Made by a program: the position numbers and the translations under genes
Shown here: piece by piece, positions 1 through 7,930 of the stretch
Numbering within the stretch: the stretch's first letter is position 1
Layout: every line of letters starts with the position of its first letter
Assembly: GCF_031326205.1 (NCBI RefSeq)
Contig: NZ_CP133721.1
Span: 372,001-436,000, forward strand
Origin: Flavobacterium sp. 20NA77.7
GTDB lineage: Bacteria > Bacteroidota > Bacteroidia > Flavobacteriales > Flavobacteriaceae
Reading direction: 5' to 3'
DNA: 64,000 nucleotides
Notes under the pieces: model-generated
Told to the model about the DNA's origin: nothing
The model's input: the letters and a program-made list of their open reading frames with translations, nothing else
Databases searched by the model: none

Positions 1-438
1 CTTATCTGCTTCTGTAGGCAATGAGGTTACACCGTCAAATATTTTTGTCGTTACATCATCAATTTTTACAACAAATGTTACGATAACGCCAGGATTAGGG
101 AGTTCTTCTTCCATTTTATATGCCCAAAACCCATCGGCTAAATAATCATGTTCTACTGTTGAGTGATTTTGTATGTTATCATAACCACAGTGGTGATTTG
201 TAAGTAACAACCCTTTTGAAGAAATTACTTCTGCCGTACACCCTCCATTAAACTGAGGAACAGCATCTTTTAATGACGAGTTGTTGATTGAATAAATTTG
301 GTCGGCTGAAAGTTTTCCTCCTAAGGTTTTAATTTCATTTTCATTCATTCCTTTTAATAAAGAAGGAACCCACATGCCACCTTGCTGTGCATTGATTTGT
401 GAAATAAATAAGATTACTAATAGACGTACTAATTTCAT
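1..438 (-). CDS. S46 family dipeptidyl-peptidase, N-terminal fragment (cut by window edge)
   Basis: Only the first 146 codons lie in the window; the gene runs off the left edge. It begins with a signal peptide (MKLVRLLVILFISQINAQ) followed by GGMWVPSLL and then GGCTAEVISSKGLLLTNHHCGY. The NHHCGY stretch holds the catalytic histidine of the S46 serine peptidases (DPP7/DPP11), periplasmic or surface enzymes that remove dipeptides from peptide N-termini. It starts 11 bases after the waaA stop on the same strand, so the two may be co-transcribed. The subtype cannot be decided because the serine and specificity region are missing. Confidence in the family is high. Confidence 0.85.
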   Translation of the reverse strand, partial: MKLVRLLVILFISQINAQQGGMWVPSLLKGMNENEIKTLGGKLSADQIYSINNSSLKDAVPQFNGGCTAEVISSKGLLLTNHHCGYDNIQNHSTVEHDYLADGFWAYKMEEELPNPGVIVTFVVKIDDVTTKIFDGVTSLPTEADK

Positions 439-449
439 ATATATAAATT

Positions 450-1712
450 TTAGTTTTTACTAATTTGATTGCTAATTTTGTCAGTTGCGCCTGCATTCAT
501 TTGCACAAAAGTACGACAAATGTGCCCTTTTTCTAATCGCTCGTCTTCATTTTGAAGTAATTTATCAATTATTTCTTTTAATTGATTTTGATTTTTTATA
601 GAAATACAGCCTCCTAAGTTTACTAATGCCGTTGCTTCTGTAAAATGAGAATAATTAGGACCAATTACAATAGGAATGCCAAAAGTGGCAGGCTCTAAAA
701 TATTATGAACACCTGGATTTCCAAAACCACCGCCAACGAATGCAATATCGGCATAACTATAAATTTTAGTGAGAATACCGATAGTGTCAATGATGAAAAC
801 TTGAATTTCTTTCATTTTGTCTTTTTGACCCATAAATGAAATCTCATTTTTATATTCTGAATATAAAATTGTTTTTTTTCTTAATTGCGATTTGAGATTT
901 TTAATTTGATCCCCTTTTATGTTGTGAGGCGCAATTACAAATTTTATATTTTTAGCACTTGTATTGATATAGTTAAGTAACATTTCTTCGTCTTTTGGCC
1001 ATGAACTTCCAATGACAATTATTTTTGTGTTAGCAGTACAAAACTCATCCATAAAATCAAGCGAATTATCTCTTTCTAAGATGTTCATTACTCTATCAAA
1101 ACGGGTATCTCCTGAAATCATTACATTTTGATAACCTAAACGTTGAATTAAGGTTTTAGAATTTTCATTTTGTACAAAAAAATAACTAAAAGCCTCTAAT
1201 GCTTTTCTATAAAAACCGCCATACCATTTAAAAAAAGCTTGATTTTTTCTGAAAATACCTGAAACTAAAAATGTTTTAATTTGTAATTGTTTAAGCTCGT
1301 TCAGGTAATTGGGCCAAAATTCATATTTAATGAAGAAAACCAAATCGGGGTGAACGGCTTTGATAAAATTATGCGCATTACGTTTTGTATCTAAAGGTAA
1401 ATAAACGGTTACATCAGCAATAGTATTACTTTTTTTAACTTCATAGCCCGAAGGCGAAAAAAAACTGACTACTATTTTATGAGAGGGATATTTTTTTTTA
1501 ATGGCTTCTATGATAGGTAAACCTTGTTCAAATTCCCCTAAAGAAGCCGCATGAAACCAAATTGTTTTGTCTGAAGGAGTTATTGCTTCTTGTAATTGAT
1601 GAAAAACAACTTTTCGACCTTCCATAAAAAGTTTTATTTTCGGGTTAAAAAGCGCTATCAACCTAAGAAATTGAGCGGCAAAATGTACTACTAATTGGTA
1701 TATAATTAACAT
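450..1712 (-). CDS. waaA: 3-deoxy-D-manno-octulosonic acid (Kdo) transferase
   Basis: Transfers Kdo from CMP-Kdo to lipid A precursor at the inner face of the cytoplasmic membrane, starting the LPS core. The 420-residue length is usual for GT30. An N-terminal hydrophobic anchor (about 1-25) is followed by WFHAASLGEFEQG at 52-64, whose glutamate (E60) matches the catalytic base of the family. The C-terminal Rossmann half has GGGFGNPG near 327 and the nucleotide-binding ILEPATFGIPIVIGPN stretch after it. It is divergent from the DegT aminotransferase and upstream of the S46 peptidase. Whether it adds one or more Kdo residues cannot be told from sequence. Confidence 0.93.
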   Translation of the reverse strand: MLIIYQLVVHFAAQFLRLIALFNPKIKLFMEGRKVVFHQLQEAITPSDKTIWFHAASLGEFEQGLPIIEAIKKKYPSHKIVVSFFSPSGYEVKKSNTIADVTVYLPLDTKRNAHNFIKAVHPDLVFFIKYEFWPNYLNELKQLQIKTFLVSGIFRKNQAFFKWYGGFYRKALEAFSYFFVQNENSKTLIQRLGYQNVMISGDTRFDRVMNILERDNSLDFMDEFCTANTKIIVIGSSWPKDEEMLLNYINTSAKNIKFVIAPHNIKGDQIKNLKSQLRKKTILYSEYKNEISFMGQKDKMKEIQVFIIDTIGILTKIYSYADIAFVGGGFGNPGVHNILEPATFGIPIVIGPNYSHFTEATALVNLGGCISIKNQNQLKEIIDKLLQNEDERLEKGHICRTFVQMNAGATDKISNQISKN

Positions 1713-1760
1713 GTTGGCAATAATCTATTTGCGAAAATACAGTTTCTTTATGAAAATTCA

Positions 1761-1791
1761 TTGCCAACTTATCAATTATTAGCTATTTTTG
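1761..1791 (+). promoter_or_regulatory. Bacteroidota-type promoter of the DegT aminotransferase gene
   Basis: TTG at 1761-1763 and TATTTTTG at 1784-1791 are separated by 20 bases, matching the TTG/TTTG, 17-23, TAnnTTTG consensus of the group. Transcription would start near 1797, giving a leader of about 60 bases before the ATG at 1856. Confidence 0.6.
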
Positions 1792-1855
1792 TTCTGTTTA
1801 AAAGTGAAATCAATATAAAACTTTTAAATTCACCACTTTATAATCGTATTTTTAA

Positions 1856-2986
1856 ATGAGAAAACTACAAATGGTTGACTTAAAAAGTCAATATGATAAA
1901 ATTAAAGATCAAGTTAATGCTTCTATTCAAGAAGTTTTAGATACTACTACTTATATTAATGGTCCATTAGTACATCAATTTCAGGCTGATTTAGAAAGCT
2001 ATTTAGGTGTAAAGCACGTTATTCCTTGTGCAAACGGAACAGATGCTTTGCAAATTGCAATGATGGGACTAGGTTTGCAACCAGGAGATGAAGTAATCAC
2101 TGCCGATTTTACCTTTGCAGCTACGGTTGAAGTAATAGCCCTTTTACAATTAACACCTGTTTTAGTGGATGTAGACATGAATAATATGAATATTTCACTT
2201 GAAGGTATTCGTAAAGCTATTACACCAAAAACGAGAGCTATTGTGCCCGTACATTTATTTGGACGTGTAGCTAATATGGATGCGATTATGGAAATTGCTA
2301 ACGAGTATAATTTATTTGTGATTGAAGATAATGCTCAAGCCATTGGCGCTACTTATACGTCAAAAGACGGTTCTAAAAAGAAAGTAGGTACTATAGGCCA
2401 TGTGGGAGCAACATCATTTTTCCCGTCTAAAAATTTAGGTTGTTATGGTGATGGAGGTGCGATTTTTACAAATGATGATGCGTTGGCTCATACCATTAGA
2501 GGTATTGTAAACCATGGCATGTATGTGCGTTATCATCATGATGTAGTGGGTGTAAATTCGCGCTTAGATAGTATTCAGGCTGGTGTTTTGAAAGCTAAAC
2601 TACCGCATTTAGATACGTATAATAAAGCACGTCAAGATGCAGCAAGAAAATATTCATTAGCCTTAGGTTTAAATGCTAATATTTGGGTTCCAACAATTTG
2701 TGAAGCATGTGATTGTCATGTTTTTCATCAATATGTAATTCGAATTTTAAATGGAAAACGCGATGGGTTGTTAGACCATTTACAAGTAAAAGGGATTCCA
2801 TGTGCCATTTATTATCCGATTCCGTTACACAGTCAAAAAGCATATGCAGATACGCGTTACAAAGAAGAGGATTTTCCTGTAACCAATCAATTGGTTAAAG
2901 AAGTAATTGCATTGCCGATGCACACAGAACTCGATGATGAGCAAATAAAATTTATTACGGACGCTATTTTAGAATACGTTAACTAG
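1856..2986 (+). CDS. DegT/DnrJ/EryC1/StrS family PLP-dependent sugar aminotransferase
   Basis: A 376-residue fold-type I aminotransferase of the family that aminates nucleotide-linked keto sugars for O-antigen, capsule or glycan synthesis. Visible motifs are GTDALQIA (61-68), GDEVITADFTFAAT (77-90), IEDNAQAIGA (156-165, with D158 and Q161 near the cofactor) and FFPSKNLGCYGDGG (188-201) with the PLP lysine at K192. The C-terminal part with the VNSRLDSIQAGVL segment is also typical. It lies between waaA and galE, which suggests a surface polysaccharide role, but the actual sugar substrate cannot be read from sequence. A WbpE-like enzyme is one option. Confidence 0.88.
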   Translation: MRKLQMVDLKSQYDKIKDQVNASIQEVLDTTTYINGPLVHQFQADLESYLGVKHVIPCANGTDALQIAMMGLGLQPGDEVITADFTFAATVEVIALLQLTPVLVDVDMNNMNISLEGIRKAITPKTRAIVPVHLFGRVANMDAIMEIANEYNLFVIEDNAQAIGATYTSKDGSKKKVGTIGHVGATSFFPSKNLGCYGDGGAIFTNDDALAHTIRGIVNHGMYVRYHHDVVGVNSRLDSIQAGVLKAKLPHLDTYNKARQDAARKYSLALGLNANIWVPTICEACDCHVFHQYVIRILNGKRDGLLDHLQVKGIPCAIYYPIPLHSQKAYADTRYKEEDFPVTNQLVKEVIALPMHTELDDEQIKFITDAILEYVN

Positions 2987-3037
2987 TTTTCAGCCTCAGA
3001 ACTGTTAACTGTGACTGCGACTGATAACTAATTGTAT
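2987..3037. repeat. Low-complexity intergenic tract
   Basis: The spacer carries a run of near-repeats of the kind aactgttaactgtgactgcg followed by actgataacta, with an ACTG unit repeated every 6-8 bases. It encodes nothing recognisable and contains no terminator, so read-through from the aminotransferase into galE is possible. Similar but different degenerate tracts occur near 32045, 33675 and 57465. Confidence 0.45.
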
Positions 3038-4057
3038 ATGAGAGTACTTGTTACAGGAGGATTAGGTTTTATAGGCTCTCACACTGTTGTGGAGTTACAA
3101 AACGAGGGTTTTGAAGTGGTTATTATTGACAATTTATCTAATTCAACAATGGATGTTTTGGGTGGAATTGAACGCATAACGGGTAAAAAACCGCTGTTTG
3201 AACAAATTGATCTCCGTGATAAATTAGCCGTTCAACATTTCTTTTCAAATCACCAAGACATTTCAGGAGTGATTCATTTTGCGGCTTCAAAAGCTGTGGG
3301 CGAGAGTGTTGAAAATCCATTGTTATATTATGAAAATAATATTAGTTCATTAGTATACTTATTACAAGAATTACAAAAAAAGCCAGAAGCTCATTTTATT
3401 TTCAGTTCCTCTTGTACAGTTTACGGTCAAGCTAAAAAAATGCCAATTACCGAAGACGCTCCTATTCAAGTAGCCATGTCGCCTTATGGTAATACGAAAC
3501 AAATAGGGGAAGAAATAATTTTGGATGTCGCAAAAGTGAGTAATTTTAAGTCTATTTTATTACGTTATTTTAATCCAATTGGCGCACATCCATCTGCAGA
3601 AATCGGTGAATTACCGTTAGGTGTCCCACAAAATTTAGTTCCGTTTATAACTCAAACAGCAATCGGACTTCGCGAGAAATTATCGGTTTTTGGCAATGAT
3701 TATCCAACAGCTGATGGAACAGCTATTCGAGATTATATTCATGTAGTAGATTTAGCAAAAGCACATGTAGTGGCATTAAAACGACTGTTATATAACAAAA
3801 ATTTAGAAAAAGTAGAGATATTTAATTTAGGCACGGGAAAAGGGAGCTCTGTTTTAGATGTTATAACCGCTTTTGAGAAGACTACTGGACAAAAATTGAA
3901 TTATCAAATTGAAGGACGAAGAGCAGGTGACATTGTTGAAGCCTATGCTGATACTCAAAAAGCTAATAAAGTATTAGGCTGGAAAACACATTTAACTCTT
4001 GAAGATGCCTTGCGAGATGCTTGGCGTTGGGAGAAAAAAATAAAAAATACTAATTGA
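3038..4057 (+). CDS. galE: UDP-glucose 4-epimerase
   Basis: Interconverts UDP-glucose and UDP-galactose with tightly bound NAD, supplying galactose units for LPS or glycans. It is an extended SDR of 339 residues. The N-terminal TGGLGFIGS gives the GxxGxxG NAD site (G7, G10, G13). SSSCTVYG (about 123-130) supplies the catalytic serine, and SPYGNTK places Tyr150 and Lys154 in the YxxxK motif. GDYPTADGTAIRDYIHV-type sequence further on is characteristic of GalE rather than other epimerases. The ATG at 3038 is preferred to an in-frame TTG at 3032, which would add only two residues. Confidence 0.95.
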   Translation: MRVLVTGGLGFIGSHTVVELQNEGFEVVIIDNLSNSTMDVLGGIERITGKKPLFEQIDLRDKLAVQHFFSNHQDISGVIHFAASKAVGESVENPLLYYENNISSLVYLLQELQKKPEAHFIFSSSCTVYGQAKKMPITEDAPIQVAMSPYGNTKQIGEEIILDVAKVSNFKSILLRYFNPIGAHPSAEIGELPLGVPQNLVPFITQTAIGLREKLSVFGNDYPTADGTAIRDYIHVVDLAKAHVVALKRLLYNKNLEKVEIFNLGTGKGSSVLDVITAFEKTTGQKLNYQIEGRRAGDIVEAYADTQKANKVLGWKTHLTLEDALRDAWRWEKKIKNTN

Positions 4058-4065
4058 TTATATAC

Positions 4066-4096
4066 AAAAAGGCTATCTATATAGATAGCCTTTTAA
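4066..4096. terminator. Bidirectional rho-independent terminator
   Basis: A perfect 20-base palindrome, ggctatctat/atagatagcc at 4071-4090, is flanked by AAAAA before and TTTT after. It lies between convergent galE and the small lipoprotein gene and can end transcription on both strands. Confidence 0.85.
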
Positions 4097-4098
4097 AT

Positions 4099-4350
4099 TT
4101 ACTTTTTAGCGGATTCTTTTAATTTATCAGCTGCTTCTTCAAGTTTATCAGCGCCTTTTTTCATAGCATCTGCTGCTTTAACTTTTGTAGAATCAACTGC
4201 TTTTTCTGCTTTTAATTTAGCACTATCCACCGCTTGTTCTACTTCTGCACCTACTGCGTCTGATGCATCTACTACTTTGTCTTTAGTTTCGTCTTTACAA
4301 GAAACTAATAGGGCAGCTACTACAACTGCACTTAAAATTGCTTTCTTCAT
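4099..4350 (-). CDS. Small helical lipoprotein, unknown function
   Basis: An 83-residue protein with a type II signal peptide (MKKAILSAVVVAALLVSC, lipobox LVSC, Cys18), so it should be anchored in the outer or cytoplasmic membrane. The mature part is almost entirely Ala, Lys, Glu and Asp and repeats units such as AVDSAKLKAEK, AVDSTKVKAAD and KGADKLEEAADKLKE, an 11-residue periodicity that would form a long charged amphipathic helix. This resembles LEA or YtxH-like stress proteins in composition, but homology is not established. It has its own terminator and follows fabD on the same strand. Confidence 0.75.
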   Translation of the reverse strand: MKKAILSAVVVAALLVSCKDETKDKVVDASDAVGAEVEQAVDSAKLKAEKAVDSTKVKAADAMKKGADKLEEAADKLKESAKK

Positions 4351-4425
4351 GTTGTTTTGTTTTAATATTACTATTTGGGTTTTTACTAAAAAAGCAATTG
4401 CAAATTAAGTGCCAAAGTTTTTATG

Positions 4426-5295
4426 TTAGGCAGAAATTGTTTCTATTTCTTTGTTAATTTTATTTACTAATCCTACTAGTACTTTACCTGGTCCCACTTC
4501 AGTGAAACTTGTAGCGCCATCACTAATCATTTGATTAACAGATTGAGTCCATTTAACTGCACCCGTTAGTTGTGAAATCAAATTACTTTTAATTTCAGCA
4601 GGATTTGAAACAGCACTAGCGGTTATGTTTTGATACACAGGGCAAGTTGGATTAGAAAAAGTTGTTGCTTCAATGGCAGCGGCTAGTGCTGAACTTGCTG
4701 GTTCCATCATTGGCGAATGAAATCCACCACCTACAGGTAATATAAGTGCGCGTTTTGCTCCTGCTTCTTTCATTTTTTCGCAAGCTAATTCTACTGCTTT
4801 ATATTCGCCCGAAATTACTAATTGACCTGGACAGTTATAATTGGCAGCCACTACAATACCATCAATTGAAGCACAAATATCCTCTACGATTTTATCTTCT
4901 AAATTTAAAACAGCGGCCATTGTAGAAGGCTTTATTTCGCAAGCTTTTTGCATAGCTAAAGCTCTTTGAGAAACTAATTTTAAACCATCTTCGAAAGATA
5001 AAGCCCCATTGACAACTAATGCGGAAAATTCGCCTAATGAATGCCCCGCTACCATTTCTGGTTTTACCTCTAAAACTTTAGCTAAAATTACTGAATGTAA
5101 AAATACCGCTGGTTGCGTTACTTTGGTTTCTTTTAATTCTTCAGCGCTACCTTCAAACATGATATCTGTAATTCTGAATCCTAAAATATCATTAGCCTTT
5201 TCAAAAAGTTCTTTAGCTAAAGGGGAATTTTCATATAATTCTTTACCCATGCCTGTAAATTGTGCGCCTTGACCAGGGAATATGTATGCCTTCAT
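4426..5295 (-). CDS. fabD: Malonyl-CoA:ACP transacylase
   Basis: Loads malonyl groups from CoA onto acyl carrier protein for fatty-acid elongation in the cytoplasm. The 289-residue length fits. FPGQGAQFTGMG (6-17) is the N-terminal signature, GHSLGEFSAL places the nucleophile Ser86, RALAMQ supplies the carboxylate-binding arginine (R111), and GGGFHSPMM places the catalytic histidine H193. It is not next to fabH, acpP or fabF, so it stands alone here; the upstream neighbours on the same strand are the small membrane protein and SRPBCC genes. A TATTTTTG box (5332-5339, minus strand) lies about 40 bases upstream and may be its own promoter. Confidence 0.95.
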   Translation of the reverse strand: MKAYIFPGQGAQFTGMGKELYENSPLAKELFEKANDILGFRITDIMFEGSAEELKETKVTQPAVFLHSVILAKVLEVKPEMVAGHSLGEFSALVVNGALSFEDGLKLVSQRALAMQKACEIKPSTMAAVLNLEDKIVEDICASIDGIVVAANYNCPGQLVISGEYKAVELACEKMKEAGAKRALILPVGGGFHSPMMEPASSALAAAIEATTFSNPTCPVYQNITASAVSNPAEIKSNLISQLTGAVKWTQSVNQMISDGATSFTEVGPGKVLVGLVNKINKEIETISA

Positions 5296-5361
5296 AAATT
5301 TTGTTTAAAGTTTAAAATTTTTTCTAAAATACAAAAATAGTATTTTATTGTAAATTCAGTA

Positions 5362-5574
5362 TTATTTGTTTAGCCAATTCCCTAATAAGTTTCTCAAAAA
5401 AGGGAGTAAAACAAATACCATTAAAGGCACTAATATTCCAGTCATGAGTAATGTTTTAAGAGGCAGCGGAAAATTTTTAATATAATCTCCAATTAAAAAA
5501 CTAACAATGGTTATTGTTGGGTAAATAGCTAGCCAAACCATTACGGCAAATTTCCATTTAGGTGGTTGTTTCAT
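5362..5574 (-). CDS. Small membrane protein resembling the C-terminal membrane part of ABM-type monooxygenases
   Basis: Seventy residues with two hydrophobic segments (about 8-30 and 38-62) around a LPLPLKTLL linker. The pattern PPKWKFAVMVWLAIYP, then PLPLKTLL, then VPLMVFVLLPFL is what I recall from the membrane tail of the larger antibiotic-biosynthesis-monooxygenase-like proteins, here present without the soluble ABM domain. It overlaps the SRPBCC gene by 17 bases on the same strand, so the two are translationally linked. Its biochemical role is unknown. Length and stop position are clear; the family link is by memory of the pattern only. Confidence 0.7.
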   Translation of the reverse strand: MKQPPKWKFAVMVWLAIYPTITIVSFLIGDYIKNFPLPLKTLLMTGILVPLMVFVLLPFLRNLLGNWLNK

Positions 5575-5980
5575 TGTTATTTTCTATAAATTGTTTCGTT
5601 TTTAACACAGCATTTTTCACTAATTCCTGATTGTTAATTTCAGTTAATTCTACTTTGTCTTTCCAATTAATTGTAAACGTTAATTCTGTTTCGTTTTCAG
5701 AAATATATTTACAATCATTATCAACATAGCCTTCCATAGTTGGATGTTCTAATAAAAGGAATCGAATTTTGTAAGGGATAAATGTAATTTTTTCTTTTAA
5801 AATTGTACTGTTTTCTGCACTTGTTACGGTCATTTGACGTAAAACAAAATCAGGATTTTTTTCAAAAATATTGACATTACTTACACCAGGAACAAAATTT
5901 TCAGGATGCTCTATTTTTAGGAGCAACTGCTTCCACACTTTTTCAAGTGATCCATTAACGATTGTTGAGTAATATACCAT
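5558..5980 (-). CDS. SRPBCC (START-like) family protein
   Basis: A 140-residue protein that opens with YYSTIVNGSLEKVWKQLL, the typical first strand and helix of the START-like hydrophobic-ligand fold. A block of strands (ILKEKITFIPYKIRF, YISENETELTFTINWKD) and a C-terminal helix ending near 135 follow. AtaL-like or DUF1857-type members are possible matches. There is no signal peptide, so it is cytoplasmic. It follows the pirin gene by 9 bases and overlaps the membrane protein gene, so the three form an operon with purT upstream. The ligand and function are unknown. Confidence 0.75.
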   Translation of the reverse strand: MVYYSTIVNGSLEKVWKQLLLKIEHPENFVPGVSNVNIFEKNPDFVLRQMTVTSAENSTILKEKITFIPYKIRFLLLEHPTMEGYVDNDCKYISENETELTFTINWKDKVELTEINNQELVKNAVLKTKQFIENNNETTT

Positions 5981-5989
5981 TTTATTCTA

Positions 5990-6703
5990 TTATTGCTCCA
6001 TTGGGATTTCCATGATTAAAAATTTCGAATCAGTAGTGGCTTTAACTTCAATTTCATTTGCTTCCCAAATTCCTATAGCATCTCTTTTTTCTAGTTTTTC
6101 TCCATTTACTTCAATTTCACCTTCAATATTCATGATGTAAAAGCCGTTTCCCTCTTTTTTTAATGCTAATTTACTTGCGTAACTTTTGTCAAAATCACTC
6201 AAATAAAACCAAGCATCTTGATGAATCCAGACTCCTTCATCTTCAGGATTGGGAGATAAAATTTGTGCAAAATTATTTTTTTGTTCGGTTTTGTCTAAAG
6301 TTATTTGTTGGTAACGAGGCGTTACATTATGGTATTTTGGAAATAACCAAATTTGAAACAATTTTGTATGTTGATCATGGTTTGGATTGAACTCACTGTG
6401 TTGAATTCCCGTACCAGCACTCATTACCTGAATGTCTCCACTTTTTATAGTAGAAGCATTTCCCATACTATCTTTGTGAGCCAAATCGCCTTCTAGGGGA
6501 ATAGTAATAATTTCCATATTATCATGCGGATGGGTTCCAAAACCCATGCCAGCGGCTATCGTATCATCATTTAATACACGTAACATTCCAAATTGAATTT
6601 TCTCTGGATTGTACCAACTGGCAAAACTAAAACTATGGTATGCGTTTAACCAACCATGATTAGCATGGCCTCTTTCGTTTGCTTTATGTATGATATATTT
6701 CAT
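5990..6703 (-). CDS. Pirin family protein (bicupin)
   Basis: A 237-residue pirin of the YhhW type. Members bind a metal in the N-terminal cupin; some have quercetinase activity, others act as redox or transcription cofactors. The full metal site is visible: H58 and H60 in GTHPHDNMEI, then H102 and E104 in GIQHSEFN. Conserved openings HANHGWLNAYHSFSFA (13-28) and MSAGTGIQHSEF are also typical. It is 14 bases downstream of purT and 9 bases upstream of the SRPBCC gene. The substrate cannot be predicted. Confidence 0.92.
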   Translation of the reverse strand: MKYIIHKANERGHANHGWLNAYHSFSFASWYNPEKIQFGMLRVLNDDTIAAGMGFGTHPHDNMEIITIPLEGDLAHKDSMGNASTIKSGDIQVMSAGTGIQHSEFNPNHDQHTKLFQIWLFPKYHNVTPRYQQITLDKTEQKNNFAQILSPNPEDEGVWIHQDAWFYLSDFDKSYASKLALKKEGNGFYIMNIEGEIEVNGEKLEKRDAIGIWEANEIEVKATTDSKFLIMEIPMEQ

Positions 6704-6717
6704 TTACAATGATATTT

Positions 6718-7887
6718 TTATTTATTTACAACTACTATAGAAGCATTACTTTTGGCACGTTCTACAATTTTTTCTATATCTGTTTCAAAATTGTCATGTG
6801 TAAGCGCCACACCCATTCTTCTGTAAGGACGAGATGTAGGTTTTCCAAAAATTCTAAAATCTGATTTTGGCTGACTAGCTAATGCTTCAATTCCGGTATA
6901 AGACGGATTTGTTGAATTTTCTTGAGCTAATATAACTGCACTTGCGCCTTGTCTTTCCAATGTAATTTCTGCAATAGGTAAACTTAATATAGCGCGTAAA
7001 TGCAACTCAAATTCATTGAAGTTCTGAGTTCCGGCTAAAGTAACCATACCTGTATCGTGAGGTCTAGGAGACAATTCGGAGAAGTATACCCCTTCATTTG
7101 TTAAGAAGAATTCTACGCCAAATATTCCAGCGCCCCCTAATGCTTGTGTCACTTTTTCTGCCATGTATTGTGCTTCCGCTAAATCTTTTTCAGAAACACT
7201 GGCAGGTTGCCAACTTTCTTGATAGTCACCACGCTCTTGTCTGTGTCCAATTGGTGCACAAAATAGGGTAGGTAAACTGTTGTTTTGAGTAACGGTTAGT
7301 AAAGTAATTTCTGAATGGAAGTTTACAAAAGCTTCTACAATTACTTCTACAATATCACCACGAGAACCTTCGACTGCATAATTCCACGATTTTTCAATAT
7401 CTTCTTCTTTTTTAATAGTAGATTGTCCTTTTCCAGAAGAGCTCATTAATGGTTTTACTACACATGGAATACCTACTTCGGTAATTGCTTTTTCTAATTC
7501 TTCTTTGCTAGTTGCGTAACGATAGGTCGCTGTTCTAAGGCCTAAATCTTTTGCAGCTAAATCACGAATAGCTTTTCTATTCATTGTAAAATTAGCGGCT
7601 TTTGCAGAAGGCACAACCTTTATGCCTTGTTTTTCATAGTCATAAAAACGTTCAGTTCTAATGGCTTCAATTTCTGGTACAATAAAATCGGGTTGGTATT
7701 TAGCAACTATAGCATCTAATGCCTCGCCGTCTAACATATTAATTACTTCAAAGGTATCAGCAACTTGCATGGCCGGTGCATTTTCATAACTATCTACTGC
7801 AATACAATATTGACCTATGCGTTGTGCGGCAATTACAAATTCTTTTCCTAATTCTCCAGCACCTAAAAGGAGTATTTTTTTCTTCAT
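6718..7887 (-). CDS. purT: Formate-dependent phosphoribosylglycinamide formyltransferase
   Basis: Catalyses ATP- and formate-dependent formylation of glycinamide ribonucleotide, the third step of purine synthesis, without folate. It is a 389-residue ATP-grasp enzyme: N-terminal [11 protein letters not shown] (6-16), [14 protein letters not shown] in the ATP-binding part, and the metal-binding region with [20 protein letters not shown] and [22 protein letters not shown] near the C-terminus is specific for PurT as opposed to PurK. It leads the purT-pirin-SRPBCC-membrane protein operon and starts just after the terminator of the upstream aminotransferase. Confidence 0.95.
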   Translation of the reverse strand: MKKKILLLGAGELGKEFVIAAQRIGQYCIAVDSYENAPAMQVADTFEVINMLDGEALDAIVAKYQPDFIVPEIEAIRTERFYDYEKQGIKVVPSAKAANFTMNRKAIRDLAAKDLGLRTATYRYATSKEELEKAITEVGIPCVVKPLMSSSGKGQSTIKKEEDIEKSWNYAVEGSRGDIVEVIVEAFVNFHSEITLLTVTQNNSLPTLFCAPIGHRQERGDYQESWQPASVSEKDLAEAQYMAEKVTQALGGAGIFGVEFFLTNEGVYFSELSPRPHDTGMVTLAGTQNFNEFELHLRAILSLPIAEITLERQGASAVILAQENSTNPSYTGIEALASQPKSDFRIFGKPTSRPYRRMGVALTHDNFETDIEKIVERAKSNASIVVVNK

Positions 7888-7898
7888 ACGATTTTAAT

Positions 7899-7924
7899 TA
7901 AAAACCCCGAGTTTCCTCAGGGCA
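7899..7924 (-). terminator. Rho-independent terminator of the aminotransferase gene
   Basis: Read on the minus strand, CCCTGAG pairs with CTCGGGG around a GAAA tetraloop (one U-G pair), followed by TTTTT. It sits between the aminotransferase stop and the purT start. Confidence 0.75.
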
Positions 7925-7930
7925 TAAATT

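Noticed and set aside
3032-3037. TTG start two codons before galE
   Set aside because: Adds only MY before the ATG that starts the canonical RVLVTGGLGFIGS; the ATG is more likely.
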